Shown: positions 1 through 8,572, counted from the first letter of the stretch. The stretch is DNA of 45,634 nucleotides from JAXGQD01 sp964574395 (GCA_964574395.1 CAZNNL010000011.1:1-45634); one strand, 5' to 3'. Program-made: numbers and translations. The notes: generated by a model from the sequence alone, not told the origin.

Positions 1-4
1 GGCT

Positions 5-96
5 GTAAATCCTGGCTCTGTGCCAAATTCGTCGCAAATTTGGCATGGAAGGGCGGTAAATCCTAGCTCTGTGCCAAATTAGTCGCAAATTTGTCA
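5..96. repeat. Tandem pair of 41-bp palindromic repeats
   Basis: Two direct copies lie at 5-45 and 56-96, with a period of 51 bp. They differ at only three positions. Each contains an inverted repeat; in copy 1 the arms are GCCAAATT at 22-29 and AATTTGGC at 37-44 around a 7-nt loop. A third, more diverged copy lies in the opposite orientation at about 34794-34818. This looks like a dispersed intergenic palindromic element (REP- or MITE-like). Its function is unknown. Confidence 0.7.
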
Positions 97-160
97 CGCA
101 CCAACGCACCAACGCCCACGCTAAGCGAATGCGTAGCCTATTCTTTTTAGCCCAAGATTC

Positions 161-195
161 TGTTAGAATACCTTAGTGCGTTTTAATGGCGCACT
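161..195 (+). promoter_or_regulatory. Candidate secD promoter and leader hairpin
   Basis: An extended -10 motif, TGtTAGAAT, lies at 161-169. The -35 region is poor (TTCTTT at 141-146 with 17-bp spacing). Immediately downstream is a hairpin with 6-bp perfect arms AGTGCG (175-180) and CGCACT (190-195), which would form in the leader just ahead of the ribosome binding site region of secD. Prediction by eye only. The gene could also be read from a promoter upstream of the window. Confidence 0.4.
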
Positions 196-218
196 TATAA
201 GGGAAAGGTTGTGAAATC

Positions 219-1562
219 ATGGCAAAACGCTCATTCAGGCCGGTTAATAAAACAAAAGGACACAAATGGACATTTTTCGTCTCTGTCTTGATTGTTGTAT
301 TAGCTGGTATCCTTGCGGCTACAGGCTTAACGATTCGCGAACCCGGGACTGGCAGACTACTTCCAATCCATGGGGTGTCGGAAATGCGATTTGGTATTGA
401 CATAAGAGGGGGCGTAGAAGCAGTTTATGCGCCAGCAGAATTTGAAGGGAAACCAACAGATCAACAGCTGGATGCCGTGCGAACTATCTTAGAAACACGT
501 TTGGATAACCTCAATATTTTAGACCGCGACGTTATTGTCGACCGAACAAATTCTCGCGTAACAGTGCGCTTCCCCTGGAAAGCAACAGAAACGGACTTTA
601 ATCCGGACACGGCGATGAAAGAATTGGGTGAAACGGCTAAGTTAAGTTTTGTTGGTCCGGACGGAGTGGAAATACTAAGCGGAGCAGATGTGAAATCAGC
701 ATCTGTGGGCTCTATTCCCAAAGCGGGAGGGCAACCCGAATATGTTGTTCAATTAACCTTGAATCCGACAGGCGTACAAAAATTCGCCGATGCGACACAA
801 AAATTCATGGGTCAAGAAATTTCCATCAAAATGGATACCACAACAATTTCAAGCCCAAGAGTCCAAGCACATATTACGAATGGCGAAGCTATCATTTCAC
901 CGATGGAGTCAGCTGAAGTAGCGGTGGCTCTGCAAGATAAGATTAATGCGGGTGCGCTGCCTTTCGCCATTACTGCAGTATCCAGTAGGTCAATCAGCCC
1001 AGCTTTGGGTTCCTCAGCTTTGGATGTTATGGTCCAAGCAGGAATGGTCGCCTTTCTTTTCCTCTGTGCAGCTTTAATCCTTTACTATAGACTATCAGGT
1101 TTTGTAGCCTCGATTGCTCTGACTGCACAGGTCATTGGTATTTTGTTGGCCATTTCCATCCCTCAGCAGACACTCACGCTACAAGGTATTGCGGGTATCA
1201 TCCTGTCTGTCGGAATGGGCGTCGACGCGAACGTTATTGTATCCGAGCGTATCCGTGAAGAAATTCGTGGTGGAGCGACCGTTATGCAAGCGGTTGAAAC
1301 GGGTTTCGACAAGGCCTTTTCATCCATTCTAGATGGTAACGTCACCGTCGCAATTTCAGCAATCTGCTTAATAGTATTGGGAAGTGGCTCAATGCTGTCA
1401 TTTGGTTACTCGCTACTTGTTGGTGTTATTCTAAACCTCGTATGTGGAGCTACCTTATCTCATTTCATGACACGTTCTTTGGTGCAATTTAAAACCTTCA
1501 GGAATCCTAGGTGGTTCCTAAGCGTCAAGAGCAATGCCAAGGAGGTGCAAGCTAATGTTTAG
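219..1562 (+). CDS. secD: Protein translocase subunit SecD
   Basis: SecD works with SecF in the cytoplasmic membrane, using the proton motive force to help SecYEG complete protein export. The 447-residue product has one N-terminal membrane segment at about residues 19-38, followed by the family motif DIRGGV at about 61-66. A large extracytoplasmic domain (P1/P4 head) comes next. A C-terminal bundle of hydrophobic segments from about residue 270 carries the conserved GMGVDANVIVSERIREE stretch typical of SecD/RND-type membrane domains. It is shorter than the E. coli protein (615 residues), as is usual for Gram-positive SecD. The start is preceded by a GGGAAAGG-like site. The gene overlaps secF by 8 bases. 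Identification is firm. Confidence 0.97.
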   Translation: MAKRSFRPVNKTKGHKWTFFVSVLIVVLAGILAATGLTIREPGTGRLLPIHGVSEMRFGIDIRGGVEAVYAPAEFEGKPTDQQLDAVRTILETRLDNLNILDRDVIVDRTNSRVTVRFPWKATETDFNPDTAMKELGETAKLSFVGPDGVEILSGADVKSASVGSIPKAGGQPEYVVQLTLNPTGVQKFADATQKFMGQEISIKMDTTTISSPRVQAHITNGEAIISPMESAEVAVALQDKINAGALPFAITAVSSRSISPALGSSALDVMVQAGMVAFLFLCAALILYYRLSGFVASIALTAQVIGILLAISIPQQTLTLQGIAGIILSVGMGVDANVIVSERIREEIRGGATVMQAVETGFDKAFSSILDGNVTVAISAICLIVLGSGSMLSFGYSLLVGVILNLVCGATLSHFMTRSLVQFKTFRNPRWFLSVKSNAKEVQANV

Positions 1563-2478
1563 TTTCTATAAGAATCGCTATAAATTTCTTATTCTATCCA
1601 CCGTCATCCTCCTTGCTGGCGTCGTTACCATGCTGATCTTTGGCCTTAACCTGGACATTCAGTTCAAGGGCGGCAGCATTCTCAACTATAGCTATACCGG
1701 TGAAGTTGATACACAAGTCGCTGAAGACCTCATCGTGAAAGCGATTGGTGGTACCGTTTCAGTACAGACTACCAAAGACCTTGCCGGAGAAAAGCAAGCA
1801 CTAGTAGTTAGTGTTGCAGGCGACAAGGCACTTTCCGTCGACCAACAGACAGCACTCCGTGAAGCTTTAGTAAATGGCTTGCCCGAAAACAATATTGAAG
1901 TTGGCGATGTTCAAATCGTTGATCCATTTATTGGCAAAGAGTTGCTCCGTAACGGACTCCTCGCGATTCTAATTGCCTCCGTCTTGATAGTTGGCTATGT
2001 CTGGATTCGTTTCCGCACCATTTCGGGACCTTCAGCGGGCGTTTTCGCTCTGCTAGCCCTCTTGCACGATATCTTGATCGCATTCTTTGCCTTCGTTATC
2101 TTTGGCTTTCCGCTCAATGAAACAGTGGTCGCAGTGGTGCTTTCAATTCTTGGTTGGTCCGTTAACGACACCATTGTTATTTACGACCGCATCCGTGAAA
2201 ATGCCAACATGCATCGCAACAATGAAAGCTTGCCAGACTTGGTCGATCGCTCCATTCATCAATCCCTGACGCGTTCTATCAATACTTCAGCTGCAGCGTT
2301 TATTGCCGTGATTATTGCGTATGTTTTTGCCACGATATATAACATCGAAAGCATCCGCGAATTCGCGCTGCCCATGGCTATCGGTATTGTTGCCGGTTCC
2401 TATTCGACGATTGTTCTGGCTACACCGTTCTGGGCTATGTGGAAAACACGTGGTGGCAGAAGCGGCTACGAGAACTAA
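1555..2478 (+). CDS. secF: Protein translocase subunit SecF
   Basis: SecF is the partner of SecD in the membrane export motor. The frame is open further upstream, to ATG 1534, but an AGGAGGTG site at about 1540-1547 lies inside that extension. The ATG at 1555 is 7 bases behind it and is taken as the start, giving 307 residues. The product shows the N-terminal membrane segment, a FKGGS motif (about residues 42-46), a periplasmic loop, and the C-terminal five-helix bundle with WSVNDTIVIYDRIREN, the SecF counterpart of the SecD motif. The start lies inside the last codons of secD, so translation is probably coupled. The stop overlaps the next start as TAATG. Confidence 0.97.
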   Translation: MFSFYKNRYKFLILSTVILLAGVVTMLIFGLNLDIQFKGGSILNYSYTGEVDTQVAEDLIVKAIGGTVSVQTTKDLAGEKQALVVSVAGDKALSVDQQTALREALVNGLPENNIEVGDVQIVDPFIGKELLRNGLLAILIASVLIVGYVWIRFRTISGPSAGVFALLALLHDILIAFFAFVIFGFPLNETVVAVVLSILGWSVNDTIVIYDRIRENANMHRNNESLPDLVDRSIHQSLTRSINTSAAAFIAVIIAYVFATIYNIESIREFALPMAIGIVAGSYSTIVLATPFWAMWKTRGGRSGYEN

Positions 2479-3164
2479 TGTCTGCGCATCACAAGAAAAA
2501 AGACTTGAGAAATTTCGCTTATCTTATCTTCGATTTAGACGGTACGATAGCGGATTCTCTTTCTGTTTGGCAAAAAATCGACGAGGACTTCCTAGCCCGT
2601 CGCGGCATCCTTTGTGATGAAACTTACCTTCAAGCCGTGCGCGTTAAGCGCATGTACGAATCTGCCTTATACACCATCGAACGCTATGGACTAGACGAAC
2701 ATCCTGATGACGTGGTGCAAGAGTGGATGGAAATGGCGCTTGTTCAATATCGAGATGTTATTCAACTGCGCCCCGGTGTGGTTTCTTTTTTAGCAGGCCA
2801 AGTGCAGCATGGCAAAAAACTCGCCATTTGCACGGCCAGCGACAGAAGCTTTGTTGAAGCATTGCTAAAGCGTTACGACATCTTGCCGCTCTTTGACGTA
2901 ATTGTTTGTGCCCAAGAACATGAGCTTGGAAAGAATTTTCCGGACATCTGGCGCTACACGGCACAAGCTATGCATACTGAGCCAAACACATGCGTTGTTT
3001 TCGAAGATACCTTGGGGGTTTTGGAAGCAGCCCAAGTAGCAGGTTGTACAACCATAGCCATAGAGGATGCACATGCAGCACATGAACGTGACGACTTAAA
3101 GCGCATTGCAGATTACTACTTTTACGATTTTTATGAGTTAGCAGAAGCGTTTAAAAAAGTGTAA
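2478..3164 (+). CDS. HAD-superfamily hydrolase (beta-phosphoglucomutase-like)
   Basis: This is a cytoplasmic phosphatase or phosphomutase of the haloacid dehalogenase superfamily. With the ATG at 2478, overlapping the secF stop by one base, the product has 228 residues. Motif I is FDLDGT, with the nucleophile Asp19 and acid/base Asp21. Motif II is around CTASDRS, and motifs III/IV are the lysine region followed by VVFEDTLGVLEAA. The helical cap sits between motifs I and II, the subfamily I layout seen in beta-phosphoglucomutase and phosphoglycolate phosphatase relatives. The substrate cannot be told from sequence. The 1-base overlap suggests co-translation with secDF, but a functional link to export is not implied. 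An in-frame ATG at 2439 lies inside secF and lacks its own site. Confidence 0.88.
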   Translation: MSAHHKKKDLRNFAYLIFDLDGTIADSLSVWQKIDEDFLARRGILCDETYLQAVRVKRMYESALYTIERYGLDEHPDDVVQEWMEMALVQYRDVIQLRPGVVSFLAGQVQHGKKLAICTASDRSFVEALLKRYDILPLFDVIVCAQEHELGKNFPDIWRYTAQAMHTEPNTCVVFEDTLGVLEAAQVAGCTTIAIEDAHAAHERDDLKRIADYYFYDFYELAEAFKKV

Positions 3165-3165
3165 A

Positions 3166-3483
3166 TTAGCCTTTTGTTTTTGCTTCTATCAGCGCAAGTT
3201 TAGCGCTTCGCTTTAATTGCTTAATCTCCCATTCGCGTCGCATAGCAGCTTCTTTGCTGTCAAAAACTTCGCTGTGTATCAACGTAACCGGTAGTCTGGC
3301 ACGCGTGTATTTTGAGCCTTGCCCACTATTGTGTGCAAGTAGGCGTTGTTCTAAATCCACTGTCCAGCCGGTATACAGGCTATTATCGGCACAAAGCAAA
3401 ATGTAGGCAAAGTACTGCCTACATTTTGTTTTGTCATCGTTTTCTATGAATTGAGTTCCAGTAGCTTCATTGATTTGATTCAT
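3166..3483 (-). CDS. GIY-YIG domain protein (UPF0213-like)
   Basis: This small protein of 105 residues carries a single GIY-YIG nuclease fold. The signature is YFAYILLCADNSLYTGWT at about residues 24-41, where YIL and YTG stand for GIY and YIG. It is followed by R47 in DLEQRLLAHNSG and a C-terminal E in the REWEIKQLKR helix. That is the usual layout of the stand-alone YhbQ/UPF0213 family, thought to act on branched or damaged DNA but poorly characterised. The stop codon is one base from the stop of the convergent HAD gene. No strong Shine-Dalgarno site is visible upstream of the ATG, and a shorter start cannot be excluded. Confidence 0.87.
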   Translation of the reverse strand: MNQINEATGTQFIENDDKTKCRQYFAYILLCADNSLYTGWTVDLEQRLLAHNSGQGSKYTRARLPVTLIHSEVFDSKEAAMRREWEIKQLKRSAKLALIEAKTKG

Positions 3484-3512
3484 GCAAGTAATTTTAGCAC
3501 AAGCACATCAAC

Positions 3513-5540
3513 TTACCAGTTTAGCGAGCCGCTTGCTTTTCCGCTGCCATTTTGACTGACAACAGCATTGGCCTTTTCTACCACTTTTTCAGCTGTGAGT
3601 CCGAATTTTTCGTAAAGCACATTACCGGGAGCAGAGCCACCAAAATGGTCTAAGCCAACAACTGCGCCGTCCAAACCAACGAAGCGGTACCAGGGTTGTG
3701 TACTAGCTGCTTCAACTGCGACGCGTGAACGTACTGCCTTAGGAAGAATCTCTTCTTGATATGCTTTGTCTTGTTCAAGGAAAAGCTCCATACAAGGCAT
3801 TGATACAACGCGAACGCCTCTACCTTCTGCACGCAAGGTTTCTGCAGCTTTAGCGATGATTTCGACTTCTGAACCCGTTGCAATAAGAATGACGTCAGGT
3901 GCATCTTTGCTGTTATCAGATAGGACGTAAGCCCCTTTGAGTGCACTCTTGCCTGTTTCTTCGAACGTAGGTAGGTTCTGACGGCTAAGTGCTAGAGCAA
4001 CCGGCTTGCGTTGATTTAAGGCAAAAGCATAAGCCGCAGCTGTCTCATGGCCATCTGCTGGACGCCAGGTATAAAGACCTGGTACAGCACGTAGTGTGTC
4101 TAGCTGCTCGATTGGCTCATGTGTTGCACCGTCTTCGCCAACACCGATACTGTCGTGTGTAAACACGAAAGTCACGGGAATTTCCATCAGGGCTGTGAGA
4201 CGCAATGCGGGCTTGAGGTAGTCAGAGAAAATGAGGAAGGTTGCACAGTAGGGACGAAGTCCGCTATGTAGTGCTAAGCCATTGGCAATACACGCCATAC
4301 CAAATTCGCGTACACCGAAATGGATATTCCTTCCGGAGTAATCGTCTTTGGATATCCAGGCTTTGCCTTTTTGTTCGGTCAAGGTTGAACCTGCAAGGTC
4401 GGCTGAACCACCAATCCAGTTGTCAAAGCGTTCGGCGATACGGTTGATACATACCTCTGAAGTTTTACGCGTGGCGACGGAACCTTCGAATTTCCAGAAT
4501 TCTTCATCGTTAATGAGGTCAGGGGTTTTGCCAGCCTCTAAATCTTGGAATTTTTTGTAATCATCTGGATATGCCGCAGCATAAGCAGCGAGTTTGTCTT
4601 TCCAAGTATTTTGGTGTTCTGCAAGAGCGGATTTTTGATCAGCCATGTATTGGTCGAGGTCTTCAGGTGTGGCAAAAGCTTCCGTCAAATCCCATTCCAA
4701 ATATTCTCTTAATTTAGTAATGTTCTCTGCACCTAAAGGAGCTCCGTGTGTTTTTTCTGAGCCTGCGAGAGGGGAACCATAACCAATTTGTGTATGGATT
4801 GCGATGATCGTGGGTTGGTCTGTATTAGCTTTCGCATCGGCAATCGCTTGGTTGATGGCAGCGGTATCGTTACCATCAGCAACGTCTATTGTTTGCCAGC
4901 CATAAGCCTTGTAACGTGCCAGTACATCTTCTTGGAACGATAAATCCGTGTCGCCTTCAATTGAGATTTCGTTGTCATCGTAAAGGACAATAAGTTTGCC
5001 TAAGCCAAGTGTTCCAGCTAAGGAGCATGCTTCACTTGAGACACCTTCTTGAAGACAACCATCACCGACCAGTGCAAAAGTGTAGTGATCAAAAACATCG
5101 TGACCTTCTTTATTGAAACGACTTGCTAAATGTGCCTCAGCCAGTGCTAAACCCACCGCGGTGGAAACGCCTTGTCCAAGCGGACCTGTCGTTGTTTCGA
5201 CGCCCTTGGTTACACCGTATTCAGGGTGTCCTGGAGTTTTGCTATCGAACTGACGGAAGTTCATTAAATCATCTTTGGTTAGGCCGTAGCCGTAAAGATA
5301 GAGTAGAGAATAGAGCAACATGGATGCGTGGCCCGCGGATAAAACAAAGCGATCGCGGTTAATCCAATTTGGATCGGCGGGATTGTGCTTGAGTTGCTTG
5401 CTGAATAGCGTGTATGCCATTGGAGCAGATCCTAATGGTTTTCCCGGATGGCCAGAATTGGCTTTTTGGACTGCGTCTGCAGAAAGGATGCGGATTGCGT
5501 TAATCGCCTTTTGGTCAAGTTCTGAATTGTGGGTGAACAT
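3513..5540 (-). CDS. tkt: Transketolase
   Basis: Transketolase is the thiamine-diphosphate enzyme of the non-oxidative pentose phosphate pathway, moving two-carbon units between ketoses and aldoses. The start is the ATG at 5540, directly behind GGAGGT; an open extension to 5690 places this site inside the frame and is rejected. The 675-residue product matches the family length. Visible signatures are GHPGKPLGSAPMAYTLF near the N-terminus, the ThDP motif beginning GDGCLQEGV and ending about 28 residues later in DNEIS, and KTHGAPLG. The pyrimidine-binding and C-terminal domains follow (GVREFGMACIANGLALHSG, then DSIGVGEDGATHEPIEQL). It is transcribed divergently from the arsR operon and appears monocistronic. 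Confidence 0.97.
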   Translation of the reverse strand: MFTHNSELDQKAINAIRILSADAVQKANSGHPGKPLGSAPMAYTLFSKQLKHNPADPNWINRDRFVLSAGHASMLLYSLLYLYGYGLTKDDLMNFRQFDSKTPGHPEYGVTKGVETTTGPLGQGVSTAVGLALAEAHLASRFNKEGHDVFDHYTFALVGDGCLQEGVSSEACSLAGTLGLGKLIVLYDDNEISIEGDTDLSFQEDVLARYKAYGWQTIDVADGNDTAAINQAIADAKANTDQPTIIAIHTQIGYGSPLAGSEKTHGAPLGAENITKLREYLEWDLTEAFATPEDLDQYMADQKSALAEHQNTWKDKLAAYAAAYPDDYKKFQDLEAGKTPDLINDEEFWKFEGSVATRKTSEVCINRIAERFDNWIGGSADLAGSTLTEQKGKAWISKDDYSGRNIHFGVREFGMACIANGLALHSGLRPYCATFLIFSDYLKPALRLTALMEIPVTFVFTHDSIGVGEDGATHEPIEQLDTLRAVPGLYTWRPADGHETAAAYAFALNQRKPVALALSRQNLPTFEETGKSALKGAYVLSDNSKDAPDVILIATGSEVEIIAKAAETLRAEGRGVRVVSMPCMELFLEQDKAYQEEILPKAVRSRVAVEAASTQPWYRFVGLDGAVVGLDHFGGSAPGNVLYEKFGLTAEKVVEKANAVVSQNGSGKASGSLNW

Positions 5541-5607
5541 GGGGTACCTCCTATTTGTGTTCAACTGGCTTTTGACTGAATAAACTAAGGGGTAAATTAA
5601 TAAGTCA

Positions 5608-5616
5608 ATTTTAGCA
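5608..5616 (-). promoter_or_regulatory. Candidate tkt promoter (extended -10)
   Basis: On the minus strand, TGcTAAAAT (plus-strand coordinates 5616 to 5608) is an extended -10 element. It is about 70 bases upstream of the transketolase start codon. No good -35 was found at 17 bp. Prediction by eye. Confidence 0.35.
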
Positions 5617-5681
5617 CATCGCTTGAAAAACTGGCACTTCGCAGAGGGGGGTGCAGACAAAAAATTATACTTTTTGCCAAA

Positions 5682-5704
5682 ATAATACAAACCCCTTGTA
5701 TTAT
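5682..5704. promoter_or_regulatory. Candidate ArsR-family operator (perfect inverted repeat)
   Basis: The arms ATAATACAA (5682-5690) and TTGTATTAT (5696-5704) are perfect complements with a 5-nt spacer, ACCCC. The right arm covers the -35 hexamer TTGTAT (5696-5701) of the arsR promoter. Size, AT-richness and position are those of operators bound by ArsR/SmtB dimers. A second perfect palindrome, ATATTATAATAT (5714-5725), overlaps the -10. The likely ligand is the product of the adjacent arsR gene. This is inference from position. Confidence 0.6.
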
Positions 5705-5723
5705 AAAATTAGAATATTATAAT
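5696..5723 (+). promoter_or_regulatory. Promoter of the arsR-persulfide fusion operon
   Basis: TTGTAT (5696-5701) and a consensus TATAAT (5718-5723) are separated by 16 bp, giving a good sigma-A type promoter about 30 bases before the GTG start of arsR. It lies entirely within the two palindromes described above, so a repressor bound there would block polymerase. Confidence 0.6.
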
Positions 5724-5756
5724 ATAGAGCGAGTAATGGAATCGAGGAGGTTCAAC

Positions 5757-6059
5757 GTGAGCAACACAAAATTGGATAAACAACATCAAGACGAAATGCA
5801 GGCTAAAGCTGATTTGCTTAAGACTCTGGGAAATCCCGTGCGCCTTTGTATTTTGCAGCAATTAATGCAAGTCGAGTCTTGCACGGTAACATATTTTACG
5901 TCCTGTATGGATGCCTCACAATCTACTATTTCGCAGCATTTGGCTAAACTACGTGCGCAAAAACTCGTGTCCGTTAAAAAAGAAGGCACGAATGCACACT
6001 ATTCTTTAACCGATGCATTTACCAGAAACATTCTTAATCTTATATTCGAGGAGCAATAA
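5757..6059 (+). CDS. ArsR/SmtB-family transcriptional regulator
   Basis: This is a winged-helix repressor of the ArsR family, 100 residues if started at GTG 5757. A GAGGAGG site at 5744-5750 with 6-base spacing selects this codon over the ATG at 5736, which would put the site inside the gene. The conserved helix LLKTLGNPVRLCILQQL is followed by the recognition helix region SQSTISQHLAKLRAQKLV and the wing KEGTNAHYSL. Cysteines are at 31, 42 and 50. Cys42 sits where metal-sensing ArsR proteins have the ELCVCD motif, but the second Cys of that motif is absent. There is also no C-terminal Cys as in the persulfide sensors BigR/SqrR. The inducer is therefore open; a persulfide or other thiol reaction at Cys42/Cys50 is possible. 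It is followed after 2 bases by the sulfur fusion protein. Confidence 0.92.
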   Translation: MSNTKLDKQHQDEMQAKADLLKTLGNPVRLCILQQLMQVESCTVTYFTSCMDASQSTISQHLAKLRAQKLVSVKKEGTNAHYSLTDAFTRNILNLIFEEQ

Positions 6060-6061
6060 AA

Positions 6062-8548
6062 ATGAATGAAAAACAGAAAGTATTAATTGTTGGCGGCGTG
6101 GCAGGAGGGGCAACTGCAGCTGCTAGACTTAGGCGTTTAAACCAGGAGATAGAGATTATCCTATTCGAACGCGGCGAGTATATTTCCTATGCTAATTGCG
6201 GTTTACCGTATTATATCGGCGGCATAATTGAGGGGCGAGAGAATCTATTTGTGACGACGAAAGAGGATTTTGCCAATCGTTACAATGTCGATATAAGAGC
6301 GTTAAACGAAGTGACTGCGATAGATCGAGAGCAGAAACAGATCGAGGTGAAAAGGCTAGACACAAATGAGGTTTATCAAGAGTCCTACGATAAGCTGATT
6401 ATCGCAACAGGTTCTTCGCCGATTGTTCCGAAGCTTCCCGGTATCGATAACGCTAATGTGTTTAGCTTATGGACCGTGAAAGATACAGACGCGATTTACG
6501 ATTTTATTCAGACACACAAGCCTCAACATGCGGTCGTCGTTGGTGGCGGCTTTATTGGTGTCGAGATGGCGGAAAATCTTGTGCACAGAAATATCAAGGT
6601 GACGATGTTAGAGAGACTCCCGCAATTAATGGCTGTCTATGATCCGGACATGGCTAAGGTACTGGAAAATAAATTGATTGATCATGGTGTTACGCTTCAG
6701 CTTGGCAAAACCCTCTCCGCCATCGAAGACGAAGGAAAGACACTTGTCCTTGAAAGTGGCGAGCGCATTCCGACGGACATGGTCATACTTTCTCTTGGCA
6801 CGCGTCCAAACTGCCAACTTGCTCAAGCAGCTGGTCTCGACGTAAATACAAGAGGTGGAATCATGGTCGACGCGTCCCTACAAACCTCAGATCCTGACAT
6901 TTACGCAGTTGGCGACGTAATTGAAGTTGAAGATTTTGGCACTGGCTTAAAAACCATGATTCCTTTGGCAGGTCCTGCCAACAAACAAGGACGTATCGTT
7001 GCGGATAGCATCATGGGGAGAAAAAGCACGTATCACGGTAGCCAAGGAACTTCGATCATCAAGTTATTTGACCTCACGGCAGCAGTGACTGGTTTAAGCG
7101 AAACAGCGCTGGGACGATTAGGTAAAAAGTATCGTGAAGATTATCTAGTTGCAATAGCACACCCGAACGACCATGCCGGCTATTATCCTGGTGCAAGTGC
7201 GATAAACATCAAGTTGATTTTCGATTTGGCTGGTAAGGTTCTAGGTGCTCAAGCGCTCGGTTATGCAGGTGTTGATAAGCGCATAGATGTCATTGCCACA
7301 GCCATTCGCATGGGTGCTAACATTTATGATTTACAGAATTTGGATTTAGCTTATGCACCTCCGTATTCTTCAGCGAAGGACCCCGTCAATGTTGTTGGAT
7401 ACATGGCAGCCAATCAATTAGAAGGCCTTAGCGACGCCGTACTCGTTCGAGAAATTGAGCACTTGCCTGAATCCACAGTTCTTCTAGATGTGCGAGAAAA
7501 CGAAGAGATTGCGATAGGTACCATTCCAGGCGCTATCACCATTCCTTTATCTAAGCTTCGTGAACGCTTGTCAGAGCTAAATCCTGCGAAAGAATACGTT
7601 CTTTACTGCATGTCGGGTTTGCGTTCCTATCTTGGCGAACGCATTCTGAAAGAGGCAGGTTTTAAAGCGAAGAATTTACAGGGTGCATACAGATCTTACT
7701 GCGATGCTTTGCCGCGCGGAAACGTGGGGGACCAGTGTGATCTACCACTTTCTGGGGAAGATTCTGCACCTACGCAATCTTCCGAGTCTAATCCTGCGTT
7801 GAAAAACACCGAGACTGAGCTCCGCCTGGTTGACGCGTGCGGGCAAGCTTGCCCCGGTCCAATTATGACGGTGAGTAAAACCCTAAAAGAGTGTGCTGAT
7901 GGCGATAAAATCAAAGTTTTAGCCAGCGATCCAGGCTTTGTTCGCGACATTGCTTCCTGGTGCGAAAACACTGGTAACCTCTTGCTAGAACAAGGGAAAG
8001 AGGGCGACAAACACAGCGCTATCATCCAGAAGGGCCAGTTAAATTGCGAAGTCGGCGTCTCGCATGACAGCCTTTGCGTCAAAGAAAAAACCATGATTAT
8101 CTTCAGTGGAGACCTAGATAAAGCCATTGCCAGCTTTATTATTGCAAACGGAGCGGCAGCCATGGGGAACAAGGTCAACATGTTCTTCACCTTCTGGGGT
8201 CTAAACATTCTACGGAAACCTAAAAAACAACGTGTTCAGAAGAATTTTATTGGCAAAATGTTCTCCGCCATGCTACCCCGCGGCAGTCAAAAACTCGGTC
8301 TGTCAAGAATGAATTTTGCCGGTGCCGGTGCCAAAATGATACGCGGCGTCATGAAACAGAACAACGTTGCCTCCCTTGAAGAAATGATTCAAGACGCACT
8401 CCAAGCAGGTATCAAAATCACTGCCTGCCAAATGTCCATGGATCTCATGGGTATCAAGTATGAAGAGTTGATTGAAGGAGTAGAAATTGCTGGAGTAGCT
8501 GCAATGCTGAATGATAACGACCATTCCAACATGAATCTCTTTATTTAA
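6062..8548 (+). CDS. CoA-disulfide reductase-rhodanese-TusA-DsrE fusion
   Basis: Four sulfur-handling domains lie in one 828-residue chain. Residues 1-450 are a flavoprotein disulfide reductase: FAD motif GGVAGGATAAARLRR, single redox Cys46 in SYANCGLPYYIGG, NAD motif VVVGGGFIGVEMAE, and the second FAD motif with IYAVGDV. These mark CoA-disulfide/CoA-persulfide reductases. Residues about 460-560 are a rhodanese with catalytic Cys516 (YCMSGLRSY). Residues about 588-660 are TusA-like, with CPGP at Cys597 and Cys593 just before. The last 150 residues are a DsrE-like domain with Cys789. The order suggests sulfane sulfur is passed from rhodanese to TusA to DsrE or reduced at the flavin; this is inference. 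A GAGGAG site precedes the ATG. The gene forms an operon with arsR and is probably repressed by it. Confidence 0.93.
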   Translation: MNEKQKVLIVGGVAGGATAAARLRRLNQEIEIILFERGEYISYANCGLPYYIGGIIEGRENLFVTTKEDFANRYNVDIRALNEVTAIDREQKQIEVKRLDTNEVYQESYDKLIIATGSSPIVPKLPGIDNANVFSLWTVKDTDAIYDFIQTHKPQHAVVVGGGFIGVEMAENLVHRNIKVTMLERLPQLMAVYDPDMAKVLENKLIDHGVTLQLGKTLSAIEDEGKTLVLESGERIPTDMVILSLGTRPNCQLAQAAGLDVNTRGGIMVDASLQTSDPDIYAVGDVIEVEDFGTGLKTMIPLAGPANKQGRIVADSIMGRKSTYHGSQGTSIIKLFDLTAAVTGLSETALGRLGKKYREDYLVAIAHPNDHAGYYPGASAINIKLIFDLAGKVLGAQALGYAGVDKRIDVIATAIRMGANIYDLQNLDLAYAPPYSSAKDPVNVVGYMAANQLEGLSDAVLVREIEHLPESTVLLDVRENEEIAIGTIPGAITIPLSKLRERLSELNPAKEYVLYCMSGLRSYLGERILKEAGFKAKNLQGAYRSYCDALPRGNVGDQCDLPLSGEDSAPTQSSESNPALKNTETELRLVDACGQACPGPIMTVSKTLKECADGDKIKVLASDPGFVRDIASWCENTGNLLLEQGKEGDKHSAIIQKGQLNCEVGVSHDSLCVKEKTMIIFSGDLDKAIASFIIANGAAAMGNKVNMFFTFWGLNILRKPKKQRVQKNFIGKMFSAMLPRGSQKLGLSRMNFAGAGAKMIRGVMKQNNVASLEEMIQDALQAGIKITACQMSMDLMGIKYEELIEGVEIAGVAAMLNDNDHSNMNLFI

Positions 8549-8572
8549 CTCCAATTTTTAATCATTATGTTG

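Noticed and set aside
5541..5690. N-terminal extension of transketolase
   Set aside because: The open frame contains a strong Shine-Dalgarno site before the inner ATG, and the extra residues do not resemble the family N-terminus.
7696..8208. 170-codon open frame on the minus strand
   Set aside because: It lies wholly inside the persulfide fusion gene, has no ribosome site and reads as low-quality antisense sequence.
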